Source of the DNA: Pleurostoma richardsiae | Lineage: Eukaryota > Ascomycota > Sordariomycetes > Calosphaeriales > Pleurostomataceae | DNA: 64,000 nt | Direction of reading: 5' to 3' | Assembly: GCA_030052745.1 (NCBI GenBank) | Contig: JANBVO010000001.1 | Coordinates: 1,860,001 to 1,924,000, forward strand | Shown: positions 23,562 to 33,487 of the stretch, in pieces | Position numbering within the stretch: position 1 is the first letter of the stretch | Layout: every line of letters begins with the position of its first letter | Notes under the pieces: model-generated | The model's input: only the letters and a program-made list of their open reading frames with translations | Told to the model about the DNA's origin: nothing | The model's database searches: none | Program-made: the position numbers and the translations under genes

Positions 23562-25732
23562 CAGTGGGAATCTTGCGGAAGGGGCAGCATAGTCTTGAAT
23601 AGATTAAAGCCTCGACGCCTCTAGTGTCAAGAAAGCTCCTGTCACTGCTGGTGATGCAGCCACAAGAGGCTGTATCGGTTTGATGCGCGAGACATCCGGT
23701 CACATCGGAGAGACTTCCACTCTGCAGATAGGCAGAACATAAGCAAGACGGGGTTGGAATATCTTCAGCTTGTTTTTGAAGTAAAAGGGAGAAAAGCAAA
23801 GGCAAGCTGCCCAGCACGCTCGCTGTAGGATATACACTTAAAGTTCACCGGTGCCTCTGGAGGTTGCCGTGGAGGCCTGTCGTGGAGAATCAGTAACGTC
23901 AGCAGCCTGTGAGACCTTCTGTCAATCTTGGATTGAAGTGACCGTAACACGGCAATGGGGGCCGGTACAGTGTGCGATAGTGGACTGTCTGACCGTCACG
24001 ACACTTCTTTCCTGGGTCATCGGCTCTTCGGGAAGAGACCGTTGGAGATCTCCCATGCCCGTCACCCCCCCGGTACGTGGTTGAGGACTGGCAGTCTTAT
24101 CTCTCATCGTCAGGAATGTCTTCAATGACGGGCAAGTCTATGGCCGTGAAAGTCCAAAGATATGCAGACCAGCTAGCGGAAACTCGACTTCGGGAAAGCT
24201 GTGCTTTTCCTCATGTTTGATCTCCGATTAGCCAAAATGCCGCGTTATCTGGAGGTCCCCACTACAGGCTCCGCCGTTCAACTCAGCATCTGGCAAAATC
24301 GGTGGGCGGCCCGAGTTCCAGCGGGCTCACGTTTCCCTGTCTCGAGAACTCTGTACGCACCTGGACCGGTCCGGCATTCACCGAGAGGAGAACTGAGCCC
24401 TATCTGCGACTTCCTAGCCTTCTGTAGGTAAATCTCTGTACCTCTGTTTAAGCCTACAAGCCACAAGAAGTCGCAACTTTTTTCCCTCATGCACAAAGCA
24501 AATATCGACTCGAGTCTCCTGCTTGCTTGACCCATAATTCCGATACCGACAACATGTTGGGATCGACTAGCGTGCATCAACGAAGAGCACAAGTCAGGCA
24601 ACCGGTGAGGACCGGAGAAGTTGACGCCGGAACACTAGCTCGAGCAGAAGACTGTTTGTCATTGCATATCGATGGAAATGTGTCTGACAGCGTAGAACGA
24701 GACGTACTCTTCCGGATCGTGCTTTGTATGGCTGCCTCCGGACTGGGCGGCTCCCGGCAACATCTAAGGAAGGCTTCCAAAATGCTTCTGGAAGGCCTGC
24801 GACGAGGTGTCCCGCAGTCGGACAGGAAGACCATGCTGAGGATCGTGATGATCCGACACAGAGGAGATGAGCCATTATGCGAACCCTCGCTGGAGGTCGC
24901 ACGCTCGAGGTCCCGGTAAGCAGAGCCTAGGGGCGCTTGCATGTACTTGGGTGTCTCTCGAGAGGTGGTTGCGATCGTTGTTACATTGCATGTGACCATC
25001 GCATCTCTCGGGATTCCCTTTCGTGTTGGGATCTCGATGTCCCGGCAGGAGAGAAGTACAGTAGGGCTTGATTCGGCGCTGCCTAGCGCTTCCAGTGCCC
25101 GGCAGCACAACCCTATGCACTACACTCTGCCCTGCACCGGCTGGCACGGGATGTCACTCCTACGGATGTTACCCCAACCGCTGTACGCACGGCGCAGATG
25201 GATTTGGAACATCAGAAGATGAACCCTGTCATCCAACTTCCTGCTTCCTGTGCCATTCTCTTTTTGTGAACGTCGAAGTGGGCGAGGCAAGCGCTTGGCG
25301 GCGCGGCGCCCAGGAGGCCCTGCTAGAGGCTGTAGGGGGTACCTTAGCGGGTACCCGCAGCATTTTGATCGGTCCGCGCCGTCGCTTCTCGGAAGGCTTC
25401 CGGGCGGCGCCGCTCCGCCGCCGGATTGTTTGTTTTAACGTCAACTCATCAAGCTGGGTGAGGTCCAATTTAATGAGCATCTCGACACGCCTGAGCCCGA
25501 AACAAGAGATTGGACTTAAGGCTGGATGGCTGGATTTCCGGATAGAGGACTCGCTTAGCTATCGGCCTTGAGGCTGGGGCTGTCCGTGGATGGCGGCTTC
25601 CCTGCAAAGGGCCCAGCTCACACTAACACAGCCGGCCAGATTGCCTCTTTCCTTTTTACTGTGGTGGTAGTTCCTGAGAGGATTTTGAAGTACCCGAGGC
25701 AGCGACTTTGGTCCATGGAGACAGCTACCTGT

Positions 25733-25764
25733 CTGGGTACCTCCCTATCTCGGTAGGTACCCAG
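25733..25764. repeat. GGTACC-centred inverted repeat
   Basis: Two perfect 10-base arms, CTGGGTACCT and AGGTACCCAG, are separated by 12 bases and can form a hairpin. Each arm holds a GGTACC palindrome, and a further TAGGTAGGTACCTA follows within ten bases. It is the densest cluster of a motif that recurs in many intergenic parts of the window. Confidence 0.75.
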
Positions 25765-27065
25765 ATGGTAGGTAGGTACCTAGGGAGGTATCTAACCTTA
25801 CGCGTTAGGACCTGAGGTAAATAAAGTACGAGCAATTGTCTAGGTAATTATCTTCACTGGCAAGCTCGACTATCCACACACAAGTCGTGCCGGGGATCCG
25901 GCTAGGTCGGAAGGCGCGATGAAGGGAAAGACGCACGAGTGTGCAGGCAGACGTGCCTGCCCTTGTGGAAAATCAAGGGAGGGAGCATCTATGACAACAA
26001 GTGCCAGGAGCTTCAGCTGTGAAGAAGCAACAGCCCCGGCTCCACCCCATGACGGGAGGCAGCCTGAACAGCCAGGAACGTTGAGCAAGACACCGCGCTT
26101 GACTGCACGACTCCTCCCTTCCGCTCTGTGTACCATTCGAGCTGGAATTCATCGAGGCAGCGCCACGGAAAATCCTCATATTTCCAGCCGCCGGCCGGTT
26201 CCCCGCTCGGCCAACATCACAACGAGGGAGGCGGTCGATCTAAGACATGCAGAAGGCAAGATGCACGACAACGCGCATTGCTAGTTTTCACCGCAAGTGA
26301 CGTGGACCATTGAGCAGCCTGAACGACACGGTGCTGCACTTGTTGGGGAGAAAGACCTCGAAGCAAAGGAAAAGCAAGACTCTCAGGCACTGTCCACAGC
26401 CATGTGCCCTCCCCCAACGCTTTCCGGGCTCGAGGACCTGACTCGAGCAGGCTTGCTAGTCCAGCCTTGTTCTAGCACTCCCGGCCTGCTTTCACATGGC
26501 TTCGACGAACACGAGCTGAGAAGAAGTCCTCACCACCCCAGATGGCACTAGCTGACATAACCGGGCAATCGGATCATCGCCCTATCTCGGTGGCTGTGGA
26601 GCGTGGCTATCCCAGCAAGGGCTCCACCTCCCACGCCTGGCTCATGATGGTGGGAGCGACAGCACGCATCATCCTTCTGGTCTGCACAGTCCACGCGATG
26701 AAGATACGCGTGAGACCGACCTGAAGATACTTGCGTGAGCCAAGCCCACGTGCTAAAACCACATCTATGGACTAGGGAGTCATCAAGACCACCTTTATAT
26801 CCTTTCCAGTGAGACTCCTTTCCAGCTTCTCTACGACAAGGTTCCTCTAGCTCCTAGGTATCACGATCCCTACCCGGGCTCAAGATTAAAGCTTAGTTAT
26901 CGGGCACCTGATCATTTGTTTAGAGTTTTAAGCTACATGACGGTGGTGCATATGGAAACCTATCGAAACCTTTCATTCATATATCAGCCGTGCAACTCTA
27001 TCGAGAACGCTGCCTTGTGACGGCAGACGATCAGATCACTGGCGTGGCAATTCTGTCTCACTCAG

Positions 27066-28811
27066 TCAAGCGAATGATAATGCCGCCACCATGCCTACGG
27101 CTCCATCGAGTCGCGGCTCTCTCAGCTGATCGCCCTTTGTTTCGATATACAAGGGAGTACTTCGATCTCGTCCTTCGGCAAACGAATCCTGAAGGAAAGA
27201 TATGAAGGCATTAATGTCAGCCTCGGTGCTCATTGCTCCGAGAGAAACACGGACGATCCTATTCGTACAGTCAGCGAAGGAATGACAGCGATGAATAGCG
27301 ACCTACCCTGTGGGAAGGTGATGGATTAGATTCAGTCGATCTGAACCACAGGCCAGACCGGCAGATAACGCACGTGCAAGTTCCCAAGGCTCGTACCGGA
27401 GAGCAGTATACAAGCCGCCTGGGTTGCACACGCCTAAACCATGGACACCGTGCGTTAGCATGATAAGGGTTTCGAGATCCAAAGCTTCCTTGCACGACTT
27501 ACCCCCTGAACGGATATATATGTTCTTCTCATTGGCCATTCGCTCAACGTCCGAGTATGGCACAAAGGTTCCCGCTTGGCGCATGATGTTGAACGCGAGG
27601 GTCGCCCCCTGTCTGTTCGCATCACCGAATGCGGACTCGTCCTCGCTATAGATATAGCAGACAGGTCGCCCATTCCCGTGACGCAGGGACTTCATCTCCT
27701 GGAAGAGGCGCTTACCAAGCCGAGTGGTGTGGCGCGATATGCTTTCCATGGATCCATAAAGTCGAGAGTGCACGAAGAGTGCCTCTCCCAGGGCGATAAT
27801 ACTGTGGAATGGCAACGTGCCATCCTCAAGACTGTCATGAATGTTGTAGCCCTCGAGATGACTGTCCGTTTCCAAGCCCAGTGGGCTCAGCACGGAAGTG
27901 GGACTCTTTGACTTGTGCCAAACCCCAGCCAGCGCGCTGACCATAAGGACTGTCCCACCCCCGAAGTACTTGCGCAGTGTCAAGATATGTCCTGAATCTT
28001 TCCTGACGACGAGGCCTCCCAGGTCAGGGAAGCCGAAGATCTTATAAAAAGAAAGGCACGTGAAGTCCGGTGCAGCATCGACATCACGGAACACATCAGT
28101 CATTGACCTTGTGACTGCAAGAGCAGCGGCATCGAGGAGACTATAAGTGTTCTGCAAGCTCATAGAGTCCCGAAGGTGCTTGACCCAAGAGAGTGGCAGC
28201 CTGCGCCCGGACAAATTAGACTGACCCGGGTAGGCGAAGAGACCTAGCCCAGACGGCTGGACTCGGCGGACGTTCGCAGTGGCCATGTCCGGTCGATCAA
28301 GCCAGCTCTGAACTTCGGTATCACTCTCGAAGCAGTACGAGTCGCCGTTTGTGAGCTCGCGGAGGCCAACAAGGCTCGTGTGAGCGTCTTTATGGTATCC
28401 ATACCAGAAGGTCCGCGTTCTTGTCTTCTCGGCAAGGTCCCTGAAGCACTCACCGACCAGCTTGATTGCAGCCGTTGCATTCGCCACAAACACAAGGTCA
28501 AAATGACGTGGATCCGCGCCGAGGAACCTTAGCGTTTTCTCTCTTATATCATCGACCATGTCTCCTGAGAGCTGGGCTGGCTTGTTCGCCGAATGTGGGT
28601 TCCCGTACAGACTCGTGGTCATCTTCATGGCAAAGGCGTCGACAAGTGACCGGGCATATATCGTTGTGCCGCCATGGTCGAGGTATATCCCTGTTGAGAT
28701 TAGGACAGGGACAAGCAGACAAGGACCAGTTATTTCGGACACACCGCTGTTCATGTGAGGATATTCCTTCAGCCGGATATCCTCTACCCTGTCGCTGTAG
28801 TCTGTCGTCAT
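27066..28811 (-). CDS. MoCo-sulfurase-like PLP enzyme, no MOSC domain
   Basis: Four exons, 28811-28745, 28690-27503, 27433-27307 and 27258-27066, give 524 residues. It is a class-V aminotransferase-fold enzyme closest to the N-terminal (cysteine desulfurase) part of molybdenum cofactor sulfurase (HxB/ABA3/MOCOS). Visible marks: YLDHGGTT (25-32), GNPHSAN (52-58), LLDAAA with Asp209 for the PLP ring, SFYKIFGFP with the expected Schiff-base Lys239, and RSGGVCNPGG with Cys421 where this family carries the persulfide Cys. The C-terminal TGIVRVSLGAMST motif closes the domain, and no MOSC domain follows, so it is not a complete MoCo sulfurase. The substrate is unknown. The ATG at 28811 has a good context (CACCATGA); an in-frame ATG at 28859 would add 16 residues. 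Introns 1 (54 bases) and 3 (69 bases) are multiples of three without stops. It stands alone in gene-poor DNA. Confidence 0.85.
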
Positions 28812-28874
28812 GGTGCCGAGCTGCCACCTAAAAGTACTATTTCTTCTCTGTAAGTGCATCAGTACTTTGCGTTC

Positions 28875-28917
28875 CTATGTTGTATTAAGCGAGAGATCGT
28901 TAGGTCTAAGTACTCAC
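28875..28917 (-). other. possible 5' UTR intron of the PLP gene
   Basis: On the minus strand a GTGAGT donor at 28917, a CCTAAC/CTTAATAC branch-like stretch and an ACATAG acceptor ending at 28875 fit a 43-base leader intron. It is at the lower size limit for fungal introns, so this is tentative. Confidence 0.35.
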
Positions 28918-29034
28918 GTGCTGTTGAGCCTGCGCTATGGTGGATGGGTTGGGTTGTTGGATGACACCGATTTGAAGTATCTGACTGTGGCCGCACAATA
29001 TCCATGGCTGGGGAGTGAAGGGACCAAGGAGTTC

Positions 29035-29041
29035 TTATATA
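29035..29041 (-). promoter_or_regulatory. TATA-like box of the PLP gene
   Basis: TATATAA on the minus strand about 225 bases upstream of the chosen ATG. With a usual TATA-to-start spacing, the leader would be about 150-200 nt, and the in-frame ATG at 28859 would be its first AUG. Confidence 0.4.
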
Positions 29042-32000
29042 CCCTACGGACAAGGAGAGTAAGATCAGGGACAAATGGTGTCAACCGGAAAGCTACCTCT
29101 GATCACTAACCACAATCTTCCAGTCTCGGCCTCATCGTCTGGGTGGAACATGCTGCCATGTCTGAAGCATCACCTCCCTTGCGTGGAATGAACGACAAGT
29201 ATCCACGGCACATCCTACTGTGGAGAGGGAAAAAGCAGGCTAGGTGCCCGACAATAGTCTTGGAGGGTACGGGAGAGTGATCCAGACATTCTGGTATGGA
29301 GATCGTGGGCTTCCGAGAGCCCACGAGCGAGTCATCTATCTCATTGGGCTTCACACCATGCCGGGATACCCATTTGCCTTGTCTCAAAGTGCGGGTTCAA
29401 CCGGCCAATTGACCTGCATATCGGTCATCACACTAATCACCTGGCGGCGAGTACTGAGGCCGGTGAGCTGGGCGTGACCAGATACTCGGCAGATACGGAG
29501 AGTGTCAACCGTCAGCTCACTTACGCCGTCGACAGATTAGGAGCCTCCAAAGCAGCTGGACTCGTGAACGACACCGTCATTATGCTCTACGATGGTCTGG
29601 GAGAGACAACCTCAACCTGGTTTTCTTCCACCGCTGTCAGCATCATTAGATGCTCCACTAGCCAGAAAGCAAACTTGGTTTTCGACATAGCGAAGTACCG
29701 CATGATGCGGATCACTGAAGTCATGCATCTGCCACGATCCAGCCCTACCTGTGCCCTAGCCTTCAGGATCGGTCTGGAGTGATAAGGGCGTCACCGCTAC
29801 GGTCTGTCGCCGACTTACGGACCTGCGAATCAGTTCTACACGATTCCATAATAGAGCGATTTTGCAGCCCTTGCATAACGCCCTTCGTCTCTGGATACCG
29901 CCTGTCTATCATCGAGGCCCATGATCGCTTCGATCCAGCGATCCGACGCCGACATGTCTTGGAACTGTCATCCAAGTGACCGCCCGCGTTGGAGCTAGAC
30001 GAGTTTGCTCCGCCGGAGGGTGCCTCTTGGAAATGACTAGTGACCTAGTTTACAGAGAGGAGGTCGCCGATACTCCATACCCGGAGGAACGTGAACCATT
30101 CTGTGATATGATCGGCAATCTTTCTCTCCGACCGCTAGGTGGAGGGTCATGTTGGCTATCACGGTTGCCACTTAACCCCCCCGATTTGTCGGCGATGGTT
30201 TCCTCTACCCAGGCCTACCAGCGGCATGACGGGCTGGGTTCCTGCAAATCGGCGAAGTTGTTTGCTCGAGAGCACCACGTGCCACCAAGCGTCCAGCCCG
30301 CCAGAAGTCTCGGCAAGAGTTTGCTCCTACCACTCCTATGACCGGGTGAGAAGACTGGTGCCTAGTACGTGGAGGGGGGACAAGCTGCAGCTGCGATGCC
30401 CTTTGCTCCGGTCCTGTTGAGGCCCCATGGAGTGTCTACTGTCACAGCAAGCCCACAAAGCGAGTTAGTCCACGACCAGCGGATGCAATACCAACAACTC
30501 GCTCTAGCCGAGGCCACTGCGTCCCCATACATCAGCCGATAATGCCGGGAATGCATCCCTTACATCAGTCTCAAATAGGAATACTCCTAAACACACGGTA
30601 GCAGAGCCTTGAGACTGAACCCCGGCTTCCGGATCCTTACCTGAGGCTGCCATGGGACCGTGTAGAACATGATGATAAGGTTCCACTGCAATAGCCTGGG
30701 CTCGGGTTCCAATTCCCACACCATGGAGGTGGACGAAGAAGTGCTTAAATGTCCTGCCCAGGAATCAGCATCGTTGTCGCATTTGATACATGATGTTGCC
30801 TGTGAGCAGCTCATCTGCTGATCATGATACCGTATGAACAATAGCAAGAGGAGATGCAACCTCCGATACTTGTATATCCTCCAGATTTTCTGCCTGACTT
30901 CGCGGTGATTGGGATTACGCAGAATCGCTGACCCGGTAAGCGACCAAGACGCTGATCGCCAGAGGCGACGTCGGGCACAACACGTCGAGCTGACAACGGC
31001 AAGGCTAGCATTTGGTGTCACTTAGCGCCAGGCTGGATTCGGCGATATGTCTCAAAGATTTTTTCTCTTTTGAGCTTTGGGCACCGGGAGCAACCTGCCA
31101 TAAAGACGGGTGTCTCACCTGGGAGCCCAGCTCTAGCCCACTCTATTGGGCAGAGAACAGGACATGGAGACCCAGCCAGGCTGAATGGCCTGGAATATCG
31201 GTGGGGCGCAGGTGACGGGCGCCGCATATGACAATCGGGGCTCGAGTGTTGGGCTGCCGCTGAAAACCAACGATCATCGCCAGCCTTGGGACACAAACGA
31301 GCTGCGCCTGCTATCACACAGCCGTGAGCGCGTTGTATGTGACGTGCATGTGTGGCTGGCTTGGGAGGACGCCCATTCGAAGGACTTGCCTTGCAGGACA
31401 AACATGTCAAACTACCCCGCAGAGAGGGTTTGAGAGCACCTCTGCGGTGCCCAGCCGTCATCAGCCGTCACCAGCGTGAGATGGACGAGATCAGGAGACT
31501 GGAAACTCCGACGCGGGCGAAGTGAGATTCTAGACTCTGCGGGATGGCCGTCGTGTGTCGTCCCGCACCTCACCAATCTCCGCCTCGATCGTTTCCCCGT
31601 TGTGTAGCCGCCGTTTTCGACGACTAGGTCATGACTGGGCTTATCGGTATACGTCTGGTGCCAGCTCCTCACCGCATTACTTCCCAGAAGACACAAGAAG
31701 CCCCTCTCTCTCCAGCTGTATGTTGACATTGGGGACCTTGAGCGGCAGCCGGGGGAACCACAGCGGGATACTCGTACCTCCGTCCCCACTTACCCGATTC
31801 GTAAGGCCCGCTGGGTCTCATTGGCGGGATTGGAGGCCCGGCGGGAAAGCCGTTCGACCTGCGGGCCTAATGTAATAGCAGGGGAGCACTACTAGCACCA
31901 CCACGACTGGGCATGAAGATATAAGCCGAAGGCGTTGCCACTTGGTGATTTGCGATGTTTCTCGGCAAGGCCTGACCGCCTGCTTCCGCCTACTGCACTC

Positions 32001-32543
32001 TACTTTCGGAGTGTTGCGTTATTCATCAAAACCGGTGGTGGCATATCCAGGGACCGAGAGGGATAGATATGGTCAGTATTGGGTAATGCAACGGGGTCCT
32101 TAATCGCGAGGGTCTCTCATACAAGCGATAGTTTGTCGGATATGACTATCAGTCACCCATTAATTCTATGAAGACGATCCTATCTCTTAGCAGATGGTCT
32201 TTCTACCCTTGGTCTTCCGAGTCCCGAGCTGCGTCCTCCTGTAGCTCTCGTCCATGCCCAGATACCAATGAAGAAGAAGAAAAGAGCCTGTCGCAACCGC
32301 ATGGACTTCGTGGGAACATATCAAAAAGAAGAGGAAAAAACTGTGCGCGAGGCGCCATCTCGGAAACACTCATGATGCGGGAATTATGATAGGCGTGAGC
32401 CTCCAGCCAACCAGCAACGCCAGAGACACCAAGAACAAAGAGGATGGGAAATTACGATTATGACCTCAAACTTCTTGTGGGGAGGCACATTGATAACGCA
32501 GAATGACCGCGCTGCTTGCTCCGAGAGGCAGCAATCATGCTGA

Positions 32544-33487
32544 TCAGAGCATCGAAATGACCGTCGCGAGCAGCGCCATTGAGCCCAGAGCGAGAAGCGC
32601 GACGGGCCCACCGGAGCTCGCACCCGACACCGTCACGAAGGTCGACGTGGTGGAGGGGGCCCCGGTCGTGGGCAGCACGCCGGTCGAGTACGCCGTCGAC
32701 CCGGCCGTCGTGCAGTTCCCGGACGGCGCCGGGGGGCTGAGGCCCGTGGTGCCGGGCACGACGGCGAAGTTGGCGCAGGTGATGCGCGTCGTGTTGGCGA
32801 AGTGCACGACGACGCTGCGGTTGCCGAAGAAGGCGCCGATGCCGGGCAGCGTGGCGGCATAGTAGTCGGTGTAGGTCTGGTCGGTGCTCGTGGAGGGTAT
32901 CTTGCCGTGCTTGCCACTGAGGTCGCCCACCTGGCACGTCTCGGGCAGGGAGGCGTCGCAGGCCGGGACCTCGCCGCGCTGGAAGGGGTCCAGGTGCGCG
33001 AGGGTCTCGGTGCAGTTGCCGGAGGCGGGGACGGGCTGGTCGTGGATGTGGTAGACTGGTGGCTTCTGGTCAGCGTGCTGGGTTCACGGGGTTTGAGCCG
33101 GTGATCGAAGGGGAGCCGAAGGAAAGCGGGGAGACATACTGAAGGGGCCGCCCTCGGTGGGTAGATTGGAGAGTATGACCTTGAAAATGACGCCCACGCC
33201 GTTCAGATTGGCCACAGCAGCAACGCTGCCCTTGATGTTGCCGCCGGCGGGGTAGGCGTCCTTAAAGAAAGCTGTCTCCGGGAAGGTCGCCGCATAGACG
33301 ACGCCAGGAGGATTGTTCACGACGACGGTCGCATTGCCCAGTTTCTGATCGCACGGAAACAAGTCAGCGGCAGAGCTCCCTCAGAAGGTATCTTGTCAGG
33401 GGAAGGTCTTACTCCAGTGACTGGATCACCTGCCGCGCCGGTCACGGCAAGAGCAGCTAACGCCGAAAGGGAACCTTGGAAGCGCAT
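32544..33487 (-). CDS. GPI-anchored Cu-only superoxide dismutase
   Basis: Three exons, 33487-33413, 33344-33140 and 33055-32544, give 263 residues. A signal peptide (MRFQGSLSALAALAVTGAAG) is followed by a Cu/Zn-SOD fold. Copper ligands by motif are H96 and H98 (YHIHDQ), H114 (LAHLDP) and H178 (VVVHF). C108 and C187 fit the conserved disulfide, and C126/C134 look like an extra one. The zinc ligands are not evident; KHG (H143) follows a GDLSG typical of fungal extracellular Cu-only SODs (Candida SOD4/5/6 group). A Ser/Thr/Gly-rich stretch and a hydrophobic end (VALLALGSMALLATVISML) predict a GPI anchor. It would detoxify superoxide at the cell surface, for example against host or competitor oxidants. 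The exon 3 acceptor is chosen because it restores the frame into YHIH. Confidence 0.88.

Larger units (their letters stand above)
17502..27065. other. 9.5-kb gene-poor region
   Basis: No supported gene lies between the Zn2Cys6 gene (-) and the PLP enzyme gene (-). Up to about 19.8 kb it is pyrimidine-rich on the minus strand and probably belongs to the upstream region of the Zn2Cys6 gene. From about 20 kb on it is less G/C-biased and rich in GGTACC and TAGGTA motifs. It contains an A15 run at 23547-23561. The longest frames (177, 181 and 187 codons) have no motif, and the 187-codon one runs through the A15 tract. I found no transposon ends, reverse transcriptase or transposase motifs by eye. 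It may hold regulatory or noncoding transcripts, or decayed sequence beyond recognition. Confidence 0.5.
28812..32543. other. gene-poor region
   Basis: About 3.7 kb between the start of the PLP gene (-) and the 3' end of the SOD gene (-). Apart from the presumed promoter near 29 kb I see only short frames without motifs, the longest 144 codons (minus, 31021-30587). Stops are dense in all frames in most of it. Confidence 0.5.

Noticed and set aside
23254-23817. 187-codon minus-strand frame with a poly-Phe stretch
   Set aside because: The Phe run comes from the A15 homopolymer; nothing else supports coding.
24577-25110. 177-codon minus-strand frame and 130-codon plus-strand frame
   Set aside because: Both strands are open, neither shows a motif, and no neighbouring exons join to them.
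25068-25571. 167-codon plus-strand frame with many Arg/Ser
   Set aside because: No motif, overlapping frames on both strands, and it lies in the motif-rich gene-poor region.
29474-29782. 102-codon plus-strand frame near the PLP gene
   Set aside because: Considered as a second gene of a cluster, but neither it nor the neighbouring frames match a biosynthetic family.
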